64,000 nt of DNA from Geodermatophilus obscurus (GTDB taxonomy: Bacteria > Actinomycetota > Actinomycetes > Mycobacteriales > Geodermatophilaceae), in assembly GCF_900115395.1 (NCBI RefSeq), contig NZ_FOWE01000008.1:62001-126000 (forward strand), given 5' to 3'. Position 1 is the first letter of the stretch. The number at the start of each line of letters is the position of its first letter. Both the position numbers and the translations under genes were made by a program. The notes under the pieces were generated by a model. That model did not search any database and was not told the origin of the DNA. It saw nothing but the letters and a program-made list of their open reading frames with translations. Positions 19,253-29,257 of this stretch are shown here, in pieces.

Positions 19253-22200
19253 GTGAGCACCACCGACAGCCGGCCGCAGCCGCACGACGGCGCCCCGCGG
19301 GTGGCCGTGGCGGTCGCCGCGACGTGCACGCCGGTGCTGTCCCACGCCCTCGCCGCCCACCGCGTCCCGGTCGTCTCCCGCCTGGCGTTCACCACCCACG
19401 GCCCCGCGGTGCACGGCGCGGTCGTCCGGCTCGGCGTCCGCGACGCCGAGGGCCCGATCGGCAGCCCCGTGGAGCTCACCGTCGACCTCGACGCCGACGC
19501 CACGACCGTCCTCAGCGACGTGGGCCTGGTCGTCGACGCCGCCGCGGTGCTGCACATCGAGGAGCAGCGGCCCGGGGTCGTCGAGGTCGACGTCACCGTC
19601 GACGGCGCCGACGTCGGCGGCACCGCCGTCCCCGTGCAGGTGCTGGCCGCCGGGCAGTGGCTGGCCTCCCCCGTGCCGCTCGCGCTGGAGATGCTCGCCG
19701 CGCACGTCATGCCGAACCACCCGGCGGTGACCGCGCTGCTGACCGAGGCCGCCGCGCTGCTCGACGCGCGCACCGGGGACGCCTCCCTGTCGGCGGCGGA
19801 CCCCGCGCGGGTCGACCAGGTCGTCTCCGCGGTCGCCGCCGCGATGCGCGCCCGCGGCATCCGCCACAGCGAGGCGGCCGCGGACCGTGCCCAGATCGCG
19901 CAGAAGGTGCGCACGCCCGGCGACGTCCTCGACGGCCGGGTCGGCACCGCCCTCGACACCACCGTCGCGCTCGCCGCCGTCCTGGAGGCCGCCGGCGTCC
20001 GGACGCTGCTGTGGCTCGCGGACGGTCACGCGTTCCTCGGCTACTGGCGGGATGAGCTCAGCGCCGAGAGCGCCGCCACCACCGACGTCGGCCCGCTGGC
20101 CGACCTGGTCGGCGCCGGGCTGGTCCGGCTGGTGGAGACGACGCTGCTCACCACCCGGGGGCCCGAGGAGCCCGACGCCGGGCACCTGCACCGCGCGGCC
20201 GCCGACGCGTGGCTGACCGGCGGCACCGACCGGCTGCTCGGCGTCACCGACGTCCACCGGGCCCGCCGCGAGGGCATCCTGCCGCTGCCGGCCCGCCTGC
20301 GCGGGCCCGACGGCGCGCTGCAGGTGGTCGAGTACCGCGCGCCCGCGCACGGCACCGGCGACCCCGCCGGACGGCACGCCGCCCCGGCGCCCGGCGGCCG
20401 CGACGACGTGCCCCCGCGGGTGCGGCAGTGGCTGGACGGGCTGCTCGACCCGAGCCCGCGCAACCGGCTCCTGCACCTCCCCGACGGCACCGGCCTGCCG
20501 CTGGTCGTCCCCGGCCTCTACCTGGCCACCCTCACCGAGCTGCTCGGCGGCGACGGCGCGGTCACCGTGCTGCCCGGCGACGAGCTCGGCGCCGCCGACG
20601 CCGCACAGGTGCTGGGCTCGGCGCGCGAGCTGCCGGTCGGGGTGCTCGGCGAGGTCCTCCACGACCGCGCGGCCGTGCACGCCGACGTCCCCGCCGACGG
20701 CTACGACGACCGGCTGGGCACGCTGGCGCACCGAGCGCGCACCGCCCGCGAGGGGACCGGCGCCGAGGAACTCCACCTCGCCGTCGGCACCCTGGCGTGG
20801 GAGCTCGACGGCCGGCCGCTGCGCTCACCGCTGTTCCTGCTGCCGGTGTCGCTCTCCCCCGCTCCCGGCGGCTACCGGCTGACCGCCGCCGACCCCGCCG
20901 GCGCCGGGCCGAACCGGTGCCTGCTGGAGGTGCTGCGCCGGGTGCACGGCCTGGAGGCCCGCGGGCTCGGCGAGGACGGCGACGGGGTCGACGTCGACAC
21001 GGTGCTCGGCGCGGTGCGCCAGGCGGTGACCGAGGCCGGCCTGCCGTTCCGGGTCGAGGCCACCGCCGAGCTGGCCCTGCTGCGCCCCGCCGCGTACCGG
21101 ACCTGGCGCGACCTCGACCGGTCGTGGGGCGACCTGGTCACCCACCCGCTGGTCCGCGCCCTCGTGCCCGCGCCCGACGGGTCCTTCGCCGACCCGGTGC
21201 CGGCCCCGCCCCGGCCCGACCTCGACGAGCTGGCGGCGGCGTGCCCGCTGCCCGCCGACTCCGCGCAGCTGCGGGCCGTCGCGGAGGCCGGCGCCGGCCG
21301 CACGTTCATGTTGGAGGGCCCGCCGGGGACCGGCAAGTCGCAGACCATCACCAACCTGGTCGCCCGCGCGGTCGCCGACGGCCGGCGGGTGCTGGTGGTC
21401 GCCGCCCGCCGGACCGCGCTCGACGTCGTCGCCCGCCGGCTCGAGGGGGTGGGCCTGGGCCCGCTCACCCTCGACCTGCGCGCCCGCCCGGCCGCGGTGC
21501 GCGCCCGGGTCGGCGCGGCGCTGGAGCACACGGCCGCCGACGGCGGACGCCCGCCCGCCGGGGAGCACCCGTCCGCCGACGCCGGGGAGCTGCGCGCCGC
21601 CCGCCGGGCGCTGGCCCGCTACGCCGAGCTGCTGCACGCCCCCAACGCCGCCGGGCTGTCGTACTCCTCCGCGTGCACCGCGCGACCCGCTCCCGGTACC
21701 GACGCGCTGCCGCTGCCGCCGTCGTTCGTGGCCGGCGCGTCCCCGGCGACGCTGGCCGCGGTGCGCCGCGCCCTGGCGCTGCTGCCCGACGTCGCCGACC
21801 TGGTGCGCCCCTCCCCGCGGCACCCGTGGGCCTTCGTCGACACCGCCGGCGTCGACCTGCCCGCCGCGCACCGGGCGGCCGCCGCCGTCGACGCCGCGAT
21901 GCGCGCCCTGCCCGCCGAGGAGCACCTCGCGCGGGCGCTGCGCGAGGTCTGCACCCCCGGCGACCTCGACGACCTCGCCCACCTGCTGTCCGGCCCGGCC
22001 GTCGGGCTGGACGTCCTCGACGAGGTGCCCACGGCCCGCTGGTCGGCGGCGACGACGGCCCTGCTCGCCGAGGTCGCCGCGTTCGCCTCGACCGTCCACC
22101 CGGGCCTGGAGGTGGCGACGCCGGAGGCGCTGGCGCTGCCGCTGGCCGACCTCTACGTCGCCGCGCAGACCGCCCAGGCCGCCCGCACCTGGACCCGCCG

Positions 22201-25150
22201 GCAGGGCCTGGTCGCGGTGCGCGACCGGCTCGCGCCGGTGCTGCGGCCGGGGGTGGCCGTGCGGCTGCGCGACGTCCCGGAGCTCACCGCGTCGCTGTGG
22301 CGGCTGCAGACCGCCGCGGCCGCGCTCGCCGCCCGCGCCTCGGTCGTCCCCGGGCTGGCGGTGCCGGCCAGCTGGAACCCGCTGCTGCAGCCGACGCTGC
22401 TCGACGGGCAGGTGGCCTGGCTGCGCCGGGCCGGCGCGGTCGTCGACAGCGCCCGCGGCTTCGCCGTCGCGCTGCGCCGCTACGTCGTCGCCGGGCCCGG
22501 CCCCTCCCCCGCCGCCGCGGCGGCGGTCGCCCGGCTGCGCGACGAGCTCGACACGCTGCTGCGGGTGTGCCGCAGCACGCCCGCCCGGCTGGCCGCCTGG
22601 TGCGGCACCGACGGCGTGCTGCTGCGCTGGGCGATGACCCGCCCGGAGCGCGGCCTGGAGCACAGCGGGCTCATCTCGCTGCGCCGGTGGGCGGAGTTCC
22701 TCGACACCGTCGAGCCCCTGCGGGCGGCGGGGCTCACCGAGGCCCGCGCCGCGCTGGTCAGCGGCCGGCTGCGCGCCGACCTCGCCCCGCGCGCCCTGCA
22801 GGCCGGCCTGGCCGCCGCCTCGGCCGTCGAGCGGCGCGCCGCCACCGGCCTCGACGACGTCGACGCGGCCGACCAGGACACCGCGCTCGCCCGCCTGACC
22901 GCCGCCTCCCGCGCGGTGCGGCGGCAGCTGACCACCGCGCTGCCCGCCGCGGCGCTGGCCGCCCGCCGCCTCGACGGCGACCGGCTCGCCGCCCTGCGGG
23001 ACGAGCTCGCCGCACCCGGCGCCGACGCGGGCGTGCACGCCCTGCTCACCGCGCACGGGGACACGGTCGCGGCGCTGCTGCCCTGCGTGCTGGCCGACCC
23101 GGACTCCGTCGCCCGCCTGCTCCCCGCGCGCGCCGGCCTGTTCGACCTCGTGGTGGTCGACGAGGCCTCGCAGTTGCGCGTCGCCGATGCCGTCGGCGCG
23201 CTGGGCCGGGCCCGGTCGGCGGTGGTGGCCGGCGACAGCCGGCAGCTGCCGCCCGCCGCTCCCGACGCCCTGCCGGGCACCGCGGCGGACGAGGAGGAGT
23301 CGCTGCTGTCGGCGTGCCTGCGGGCGGGGGTGCCGGCGCACCGGCTGACCTGGCACCACCGCAGCCGCGACGAGTCGCTGATCGCCTTCAGCAACGCCCA
23401 CCACTACGGCGGCCGGCTGTCCTCCTTCCCCGCGCCGCCGCGCGCGGACACCGGCATCTCGCTGGTGCGCGTGCCGGGCACCTTCCACCGCACGGGCGGC
23501 GGGCGGCTGCGGCGCACGAACCCGATCGAGGCCAAGGCTGTCGTCGCCGAGGTGCGCCGGCGCTTCGACGCCGAGCCGGGCCGGACGCCGTCGATCGCCG
23601 TCCTCACCGTGCACGCCCGGCAGCGGGCGCACGTCGAGTCGCTGCTGCGCGAGGCCGGCGACGAGCGGCTGACCGCGGCCCTGGACCGCGCCGACGGCGA
23701 GGGCCTGCTCGTCCGCACCCTGCAGGAGGTGCAGGGCGAGGAGCGCGACGTCGTGCTGATCTCGCTCGGCGCCGGCCTGGACCCCCGCGGCGCGCTGCCG
23801 CTGGACTTCGGCCCGCTCAACCGGGTCGGCGGCGAGCGGTGGCTGAACGTGGCGATCACCCGGGCGCGCCGGCAGGTCGTCGTCTTCTGCTCCTTCGACC
23901 CCGCGGCGCTGCGGGCCGAGGAGACGTCGTCGGTAGGCATCAAGCACCTGCGCGCCTACCTCGACCTGGCCGCGCTGGGCACCGAGGCGCTGCCGCGCGA
24001 GGCCCGTCGGCCCGGCGTCCCCGACCCGCACCGCGAGGAGGTCGCGGCCGCGTTGCGCGAGCGGGGACTGGTGGTGCGCACCGACGTCGGCCTCTCCGAC
24101 CTGCGCATCGACCTGACGCTGGCCCGGCCCGAGGCGCCGGGGACCCCGCTGGTCGCCGTGCTGCTCGACGGTCCGGCGTGGGCGCGGCGGCGCACGGTCG
24201 GCGACCGCGACGGCCTGCCCGCCGAGGTCCTCCCCGCCCTCGGCTGGCCCGCGGTGGAGCGGGTGTGGCTGCCGGCGTGGCTGCGCGACCGCGACGCCGT
24301 GCTGGACCGCCTCGTCGCCGCCGTCGCCGCGGCCGCCCCCGTCGCGCCTGCCGTCCCGGCCCCTACCCCGGTCCTGTCCGTGGTGGACGACGGTCCTGCC
24401 ACACCGGCGCCCTCCCCGGTGCCGGTGCTGCGTTCCGTGACGTCGGCCGCCCTCGCGCCGCTCCCCCGCCCGCTGCCCGGGGAGGCCGCCGAGCCGCAGC
24501 CGGTGGGCCCGCCGGCGCTGAGCGTCGTCCCGCCCGTCCCGGAGGAGACCCCCGCCGCCGAGGAGGACCCCGCCGCCGAGGAGGTGCCGGCCGCCGAGGA
24601 GGTGCCGGCCACCGAGCTGCGCTTCCGTGCGTGGTCGCCGAAGCCGGCCGGTGACCGCAAGGTCCTCGACGCCCTCACCGACCCGCGCAACGCCCGCCTC
24701 GTCACCCGCGTGCTCACCGCCGGCCTGAAGGCGGAGGGCCCGGTGCACCGCGACCGCCTGGCCCGGCTGGCCGCCGGCGCCTTCGGGCTCTCGCGGGTGG
24801 GCGAGGCCCGCCGCGACGCGCTGCTCGCGCTGCTGCCGGCGCACACGCTCGACGGCGAGGTCGTGTGGCCGGCGTCGCTGGACCCGGCGACGTGGACCGC
24901 CTACCGCCGCCAGTCCGCGAGCACCGTGCGCCCGCTGGAGCACGTGCCGCCGCAGGAGGTCGGGAACGCGATGGTGGCCCTGTGCCGCCACGGCGGCCTG
25001 CCGCGGGACGAGCTGTTCGTGCGCACCGCCGAGGTGTTCGGCTACCGCCGCCGCACGCCGTCGCTGACCCCGCTGCTCACCGCGGCGCTCGACCGCGCGG
25101 CCGCCACCGGCCGGCTCACCGTGCACGACGACGGCCGGGTCACCGCCTGA
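19253..25150 (+). CDS. Giant DUF4011 superfamily-1 helicase with DUF3320 tail
   Basis: 1965 residues. About the first 550 residues form a DUF4011-like region. Walker A (LEGPPGTGKSQTITNLVARA) lies near residue 686 and Walker B (LVVVDEASQL) near 1300, followed by VVAGDSRQLPP, HHRSRDESLIAFSN and EVQGEERDVVLISLG, the Upf1/Dna2-like motifs III-VI. Around 1590-1690 is an endonuclease-like region (LRERGLVVRTDVGLSDLRID), then an Ala/Pro/Glu linker and the C-terminal DUF3320 block (SLTPLLTAALDRAAATGRLT). Such proteins are linked to DNA or RNA processing and often lie near restriction systems. It stands alone here. The endonuclease motif is not confirmed by eye. Confidence 0.88.
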   Translation: MSTTDSRPQPHDGAPRVAVAVAATCTPVLSHALAAHRVPVVSRLAFTTHGPAVHGAVVRLGVRDAEGPIGSPVELTVDLDADATTVLSDVGLVVDAAAVLHIEEQRPGVVEVDVTVDGADVGGTAVPVQVLAAGQWLASPVPLALEMLAAHVMPNHPAVTALLTEAAALLDARTGDASLSAADPARVDQVVSAVAAAMRARGIRHSEAAADRAQIAQKVRTPGDVLDGRVGTALDTTVALAAVLEAAGVRTLLWLADGHAFLGYWRDELSAESAATTDVGPLADLVGAGLVRLVETTLLTTRGPEEPDAGHLHRAAADAWLTGGTDRLLGVTDVHRARREGILPLPARLRGPDGALQVVEYRAPAHGTGDPAGRHAAPAPGGRDDVPPRVRQWLDGLLDPSPRNRLLHLPDGTGLPLVVPGLYLATLTELLGGDGAVTVLPGDELGAADAAQVLGSARELPVGVLGEVLHDRAAVHADVPADGYDDRLGTLAHRARTAREGTGAEELHLAVGTLAWELDGRPLRSPLFLLPVSLSPAPGGYRLTAADPAGAGPNRCLLEVLRRVHGLEARGLGEDGDGVDVDTVLGAVRQAVTEAGLPFRVEATAELALLRPAAYRTWRDLDRSWGDLVTHPLVRALVPAPDGSFADPVPAPPRPDLDELAAACPLPADSAQLRAVAEAGAGRTFMLEGPPGTGKSQTITNLVARAVADGRRVLVVAARRTALDVVARRLEGVGLGPLTLDLRARPAAVRARVGAALEHTAADGGRPPAGEHPSADAGELRAARRALARYAELLHAPNAAGLSYSSACTARPAPGTDALPLPPSFVAGASPATLAAVRRALALLPDVADLVRPSPRHPWAFVDTAGVDLPAAHRAAAAVDAAMRALPAEEHLARALREVCTPGDLDDLAHLLSGPAVGLDVLDEVPTARWSAATTALLAEVAAFASTVHPGLEVATPEALALPLADLYVAAQTAQAARTWTRRQGLVAVRDRLAPVLRPGVAVRLRDVPELTASLWRLQTAAAALAARASVVPGLAVPASWNPLLQPTLLDGQVAWLRRAGAVVDSARGFAVALRRYVVAGPGPSPAAAAAVARLRDELDTLLRVCRSTPARLAAWCGTDGVLLRWAMTRPERGLEHSGLISLRRWAEFLDTVEPLRAAGLTEARAALVSGRLRADLAPRALQAGLAAASAVERRAATGLDDVDAADQDTALARLTAASRAVRRQLTTALPAAALAARRLDGDRLAALRDELAAPGADAGVHALLTAHGDTVAALLPCVLADPDSVARLLPARAGLFDLVVVDEASQLRVADAVGALGRARSAVVAGDSRQLPPAAPDALPGTAADEEESLLSACLRAGVPAHRLTWHHRSRDESLIAFSNAHHYGGRLSSFPAPPRADTGISLVRVPGTFHRTGGGRLRRTNPIEAKAVVAEVRRRFDAEPGRTPSIAVLTVHARQRAHVESLLREAGDERLTAALDRADGEGLLVRTLQEVQGEERDVVLISLGAGLDPRGALPLDFGPLNRVGGERWLNVAITRARRQVVVFCSFDPAALRAEETSSVGIKHLRAYLDLAALGTEALPREARRPGVPDPHREEVAAALRERGLVVRTDVGLSDLRIDLTLARPEAPGTPLVAVLLDGPAWARRRTVGDRDGLPAEVLPALGWPAVERVWLPAWLRDRDAVLDRLVAAVAAAAPVAPAVPAPTPVLSVVDDGPATPAPSPVPVLRSVTSAALAPLPRPLPGEAAEPQPVGPPALSVVPPVPEETPAAEEDPAAEEVPAAEEVPATELRFRAWSPKPAGDRKVLDALTDPRNARLVTRVLTAGLKAEGPVHRDRLARLAAGAFGLSRVGEARRDALLALLPAHTLDGEVVWPASLDPATWTAYRRQSASTVRPLEHVPPQEVGNAMVALCRHGGLPRDELFVRTAEVFGYRRRTPSLTPLLTAALDRAAATGRLTVHDDGRVTA

Positions 25151-25176
25151 AGGAGACCTCCCGCACCTCCGCCGGG

Positions 25177-25210
25177 TCGTGCTCTGCACGCAGGTGTGTG
25201 CAGAGCACGA
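25177..25210. repeat. Hairpin repeat, GTGCTCTG core (copy 1)
   Basis: TCGTGCTCTGCAC pairs exactly with GTGCAGAGCACGA across 8 bases, 27 bases after the helicase stop. It shares the CGTGCTCTG arm with two other hairpins in the window. It probably acts as terminator, but belongs to a dispersed family. Confidence 0.8.
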
Positions 25211-25242
25211 GCGTCCGCAGGAGCACCTATTCCTCCCGCCGA

Positions 25243-25279
25243 CTCGTGCTCTGAGTCCGCCACGGACTCAGAGCACGAG
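25243..25279. repeat. Hairpin repeat, GTGCTCTG core (copy 2)
   Basis: CTCGTGCTCTGAGTCCG and its exact complement enclose 3 bases. Copies 1 and 2 are both followed by GAGCACGAGCGTCCGC, an 18-bp direct repeat when CA is included, so the element including its flank was duplicated in tandem before ilvA. Confidence 0.82.
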
Positions 25280-25321
25280 CGTCCGCGGGAGGACCCCGGC
25301 CGGCAGGGAGGATGGGACACC

Positions 25322-26611
25322 GTGAGCACCGCCGTGGCGCCGGACCTGACCCGCTTCCCCGCCGACGTGCGCGACGCCGTCGGCCGCCTCGCCGGCGTCG
25401 CCGAGCGCACGCCGCTCCAGCGCAACGAGCGGCTGTCGCGGGCCACCGGCGCCGACGTGTGGCTCAAGCGCGAGGACCTGCAGGTCGGCCGCTCCTACAA
25501 GGTCCGCGGCGCCTACAACACGATCAGCCGCCTCGACGCCGCCGCCCGCGCCGCCGGGGTGGTGTGCGCCAGCGCCGGCAACCACGGGCAGGGCGTCGCG
25601 CACGCCTGCCGGGTGCTCGGCGTCCGCGGCGCGGTGTTCGTCCCGGGCACCACGCCGCGGCAGAAGCGCGCCCGCATCCGCGCGCTCGGCGGGGACGTGG
25701 TGGAGCTGGTCGTCACCGGCGACACCTACGACGACGCCGCCGCGGCCGCCAGGGCACACGCCGACGCCACCGGCGCCACGCTGGTGCCGGCGTTCGACGC
25801 GTGGCCGGTCGTGGTCGGGCAGGCGACGGTCGCCGTCGAGGTGCTCGAACAGTTGGGCTCCGCGCCCGACGTCGTCGTGCTGCCGCTGGGCGGCGGTGGG
25901 CTGGTCGCCGGCTGCGGAACCTGGCTGGCGCAGGCCAGCCCGGGCACCCGGCTGGTCGGCGTGGAGCCCGCCGGGGCGGCGGGCATGGCGGCGGCGCTGG
26001 CGGCCGGGCGGCCGGTGGAGCTGCCGGCCATCGACACCTTCGTCGACGGCGCCGCGGTGCGCCGGGCCGGCGACGTCACCTTCCCGCTGGTGCGCGACTG
26101 CGGCGCCGAGGTGGTCGCCGTGCCCGAGGGGCAGATCTGCACCGAGATGCTCGACCTCTACCAGGTCGACGGGATCATCGCCGAGCCCGCCGGGGCGCTG
26201 GCCGCCGCAGCGCTCACCGGTGGGACCGTGCGCGTCGAGCCCGGCTCGACGGTGGTCTGCCTGCTCTCGGGCGGCAACAACGACGTCAGCCGCTACGCCG
26301 AGGTCATCGAGCGCTCGCTGGTGCACCAGGGCCTCAAGCACTACTTCCTCGTCGAGTTCCCGCAGGAGCCCGGGGCGCTGCGCCGCTTCCTCGACGACGT
26401 CCTCGGCGCCGACGACGACATCGTGCTGTTCGAGTACGTCAAGCGCGACAACCGGGAGACCGGCGCCGCGCTCACCGGCATCGAGCTCGGCAGCGCCGAC
26501 ACCCTGCCCGGCCTGCTCGCGCGGATCGCGGCCAGCCCGCTGCGCATCCAGCACCTCGACCCCGGCTCACCGGCCTACCGCTACCTCGTCCGCGGCGGCG
26601 TCCCCGGCTAG
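25322..26611 (+). CDS. ilvA: Threonine ammonia-lyase (threonine dehydratase)
   Basis: 429 residues from the GTG at 25322. PLP enzyme converting threonine to 2-oxobutanoate, first step of isoleucine synthesis. The PLP lysine is in VGRSYKVRGAYN, the phosphate loop in CASAGNHGQG and the glycine-rich loop in VLPLGGGGLVAG. The C-terminal 90 residues form one ACT-like domain (HYFLVEFPQEPGALRRFLDD), matching the shorter IlvA form of Gram-positives with feedback control. Its stop overlaps that of the convergent phosphatase gene. Confidence 0.93.
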   Translation: MSTAVAPDLTRFPADVRDAVGRLAGVAERTPLQRNERLSRATGADVWLKREDLQVGRSYKVRGAYNTISRLDAAARAAGVVCASAGNHGQGVAHACRVLGVRGAVFVPGTTPRQKRARIRALGGDVVELVVTGDTYDDAAAAARAHADATGATLVPAFDAWPVVVGQATVAVEVLEQLGSAPDVVVLPLGGGGLVAGCGTWLAQASPGTRLVGVEPAGAAGMAAALAAGRPVELPAIDTFVDGAAVRRAGDVTFPLVRDCGAEVVAVPEGQICTEMLDLYQVDGIIAEPAGALAAAALTGGTVRVEPGSTVVCLLSGGNNDVSRYAEVIERSLVHQGLKHYFLVEFPQEPGALRRFLDDVLGADDDIVLFEYVKRDNRETGAALTGIELGSADTLPGLLARIAASPLRIQHLDPGSPAYRYLVRGGVPG

Positions 26612-28830
26612 ACCCGCGCCAGCCCCACCACGGTGACGTCGTCGGTGCCGGGCGGGTCGAGCGCGCCGACCACCGCGTCGACCACCTCCTGCGGCTCCCC
26701 CGCGGCCGCGGCCACCGCGCGGCGCACCGCCTCGATGCCCTCGGGCAGCGGCCGGTCGCGGCGCTCGACCAGGCCGTCGCTGTAGAGCAGCAGCCGGTCG
26801 CCGGCCCCCAGCCGCAGCGTCACCTGCGGGTAGGCGACGTCGTCGAGCAGGCCGAGCGCCGGTCCGCGGCCGTCGGAGACCAACGCGGCGGCGCCGCCGG
26901 CGACGTGCACGGCCGGCAGGTGCCCGGCGCTGGCCAGCGCCAGCTCCCCGGTCCCCGGGTCGAGCTGGGCGACGACGACGGTCGCCATCTCCCCCGGCAG
27001 CAGGGCGGCGACCAGCCGGTTCAGCGCGGCGAGCGCGGCGGCCGGGCCCTCGTCGCGCAGCAGCGCCGCGCGCAGGGCGTGCCGCAGCTGGGCGGTCACC
27101 GCGGCTGCGCCCAGCCCGTGCCCGGCGCCGTCGCCGAGGACCACGGCCAGCTCCCCGCCGGGCAGCGGCACCAGGTCGTACCAGTCGCCGCCGACGACGT
27201 CGGCCTCGCTGGGCCGGTACCGGGCGCCCAGCGCGACGCCGGGGACCTCGGGCAGCTCCTCGAGCAGCAGGGTGCGCTGCAGCGCGGCCGACAGGCGGTC
27301 GTCCTCGGCGGCGCGGGCCAGCACCGCCTCGCCGAGGTGGGCGGCCAGCGCGCGGGCGGCGGCGACCTCGTGCGCCCGCCACGGGCGGGCGGTGCCGCGG
27401 ACGGTCTCGGTCCAGCGGGCGAAGGAGCGGCGCGGCGACAGCCGCCCGTCGGTCACCTCCGACGTCGAGGGGTCCCCGCCCCAGCTGACCTCGCGCGGGG
27501 TCTCAGGGCGGAACCAGGCGAGGAAGTCCCCGCGCCCGCCGCCGACCTCCACGGCGAGGACGCCGCTGGCGTCGGCGGCGAGGTCGTCGAGGCCGGGCAG
27601 GTCGAGGGGTAGCCGGTCGGTGCCCCCGCCGGCGCGCAGCACCGCGGGGACGAGCGCGGCGACGCGGTCGGCCGGCGGCGTCGTCCCGAGCAGGTGCAGC
27701 CGGCCGCCGAGGCGCACCGCGGCGCCGGCCGCCGGGAGCAGGTCCAGCGCGGTCACGTCGCCGTCGACCAGCGCCGCGGCAGGCGCCCGGGGGCTGCGCC
27801 CGACGGCGGCGGCCAGGTCGGCCTCCCGCCGGGACACCGCCACCACCGCCTCGCGGTCGCCGGCCTCGACGGTGGTGTGCAGCAGCAGCGAGGCGGTCCG
27901 GCCGAGGAACTCCGCCGCGGTGCGGTCGGCGACCGAGGGCCGGTGCGGGCCGCTGTAGGAGTGGCAGGCGACCAGGCCCCACAGCTGCCCGCGGTCGATC
28001 AGCGACACCGACATCGAGGCGGTGACGCCCATGTTGGCCAGGTACTCCAGGTGCACCGGCGAGACGCTGCGCAGCATTGCGCCGGACAGGTCCAGCGGCG
28101 CGCCCGTCCCCGGCAGCAGCGGCGGGTCGAGCGGCACCGGGGCGTAGGAGGCGTCGGGGATCAGCCGCAGCCAGTTGGTCGCGTACAGCGCGCGGGCCTG
28201 GGCGGGGATGTCGCCGGCCGGGTAGTGCAGGCCGAGGAACGGCTCGAGGTCTGGACGCCGGTCCTCGGCGACCACCTCGCCGTTCCACCCGGCGTCGAAG
28301 CGGTAGACCATCACCCGGTCGAAGCCGGTCAGCGCCCGCACCTCGCGGGCGAGCACGGCGGTCAGCCCCTCGAGCGTCGTCGGCGCGGACAGCCGCTGCA
28401 GCACCCGGGGCAGCCGCCGGTGCCACGCCGCGCCGGCCTCCCCGGCGCCGGCGACGGGCTCCCACTCGGTGACCAGCAGGCCGCCGCTGCGGCTGAGCAC
28501 CAGGTCGGCCTCCCGGCCGCCGGGCGCGACCCGCAGCGGGTCGGCCTCGGCGAGGTCGCCGTCGAGCGCGGCCCGCAGCCGGTCGAGGTCGGCGGTGCCG
28601 AGCACGTCGGCGAGCGTGGCGGGGGTGGCGCCGAGGACCTCGGCGGCGTTCGCCGAGGCGACGACGACGGCCAGGTCGGGCTCGGTGACGGCGAGCAGCG
28701 CGCCGTGAGGCTGGATCGCGCCGGGGACGGCGATCGGCTCCTCCGCGCAGCGGGCCAGCGCCTCGGCCTGCGAACGGGCGTCGACCAGGCGGCCGACGGG
28801 GTCGGGAGCTGCCGCCGGGGGCCGGATCAC
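26608..28830 (-). CDS. Bacteriophytochrome with C-terminal SpoIIE/PP2C phosphatase
   Basis: 740 residues from the GTG at 28830. Domain order: PAS (1-135), GAF (about 140-300), PHY (about 310-500) and SpoIIE-type PP2C phosphatase (about 520-740). RCAEEPIAVPGAIQPHGALL places Cys28 where bacteriophytochromes attach biliverdin. The GAF has FDRVMVYRFDAGWNGEVVAE, a PAGDIPAQAR variant of PASDIP, and the pyrrole-contacting His in ACHSYS. The PHY tongue has PRRSF. The phosphatase has GGDWYDL, LGDGAGHGLGAA and GTDDVTVV metal-binding blocks. It should dephosphorylate the STAS protein encoded 10 bases upstream in response to red/far-red light. Light control is inferred from domains. Confidence 0.93.
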   Translation of the reverse strand: MIRPPAAAPDPVGRLVDARSQAEALARCAEEPIAVPGAIQPHGALLAVTEPDLAVVVASANAAEVLGATPATLADVLGTADLDRLRAALDGDLAEADPLRVAPGGREADLVLSRSGGLLVTEWEPVAGAGEAGAAWHRRLPRVLQRLSAPTTLEGLTAVLAREVRALTGFDRVMVYRFDAGWNGEVVAEDRRPDLEPFLGLHYPAGDIPAQARALYATNWLRLIPDASYAPVPLDPPLLPGTGAPLDLSGAMLRSVSPVHLEYLANMGVTASMSVSLIDRGQLWGLVACHSYSGPHRPSVADRTAAEFLGRTASLLLHTTVEAGDREAVVAVSRREADLAAAVGRSPRAPAAALVDGDVTALDLLPAAGAAVRLGGRLHLLGTTPPADRVAALVPAVLRAGGGTDRLPLDLPGLDDLAADASGVLAVEVGGGRGDFLAWFRPETPREVSWGGDPSTSEVTDGRLSPRRSFARWTETVRGTARPWRAHEVAAARALAAHLGEAVLARAAEDDRLSAALQRTLLLEELPEVPGVALGARYRPSEADVVGGDWYDLVPLPGGELAVVLGDGAGHGLGAAAVTAQLRHALRAALLRDEGPAAALAALNRLVAALLPGEMATVVVAQLDPGTGELALASAGHLPAVHVAGGAAALVSDGRGPALGLLDDVAYPQVTLRLGAGDRLLLYSDGLVERRDRPLPEGIEAVRRAVAAAAGEPQEVVDAVVGALDPPGTDDVTVVGLARV

Positions 28831-28840
28831 CCGCTCGACC

Positions 28841-29191
28841 CTACGACCCCACCTCGCCGTCGGTGAGGGCTGCCGACTCCACGACGGGCACGAGCAGGTG
28901 CAGTTCGAGCAGGTCGATGACCAGGCGCACCGGTGTGTTGCCCCGCGGGCAGACCACCTGCACCGAGGTGCCGACGTCGGCGGCCCGGCGTGCGGCGCGG
29001 ACCAGCTCGCGCGCACCCGAGGAGTCCAGGAACGTGGTGTCGGTCAGGTCGACGACCAGCGACCGCGGCTTCGCCGCCAGCTCGGACGCGACGCTCTCGG
29101 CCAGCCGGGGAGCCGTCGCGACGTCGAGCTCACCACGTACGCTCAGCGCCGGTCGCCCGTGAGCCGCTCCGCGGTGGACGACGAACAGCAC
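28841..29191 (-). CDS. STAS-domain anti-sigma-factor antagonist
   Basis: 116 residues from the GTG at 29191, with GGGAG upstream. A single STAS domain: ALSVRGELDVATAPRLAES, then VVDLTDTTFLDSSGARELVR, which carries the serine phosphorylated by RsbW-type kinases. It lies 10 bases upstream of the phytochrome-phosphatase gene and divergent from an RsbW-like kinase gene. When dephosphorylated it would bind the kinase and free a sigma factor, which is not in the window. Confidence 0.92.
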   Translation of the reverse strand: MLFVVHRGAAHGRPALSVRGELDVATAPRLAESVASELAAKPRSLVVDLTDTTFLDSSGARELVRAARRAADVGTSVQVVCPRGNTPVRLVIDLLELHLLVPVVESAALTDGEVGS

Positions 29192-29257
29192 GATCGGGCT
29201 CCCTCGCTCGGCCTGGACCGCAGGAGCGTAGTACGGCGTCACGGAGGGAGGCTCGGC

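Noticed and set aside
24543-24615. Repetitive GCCGAGGAG units within the helicase gene
   Set aside because: They encode the Ala/Glu-rich linker of the helicase in frame and are low-complexity coding sequence, not a CRISPR or mobile repeat.
20209-25189. Frames of over 1400 codons on both strands overlapping the DUF4011 helicase gene
   Set aside because: They are Arg/Ala/Pro-rich or low-complexity shadows caused by extreme third-position GC; only the 19253-25150 frame has family motifs.
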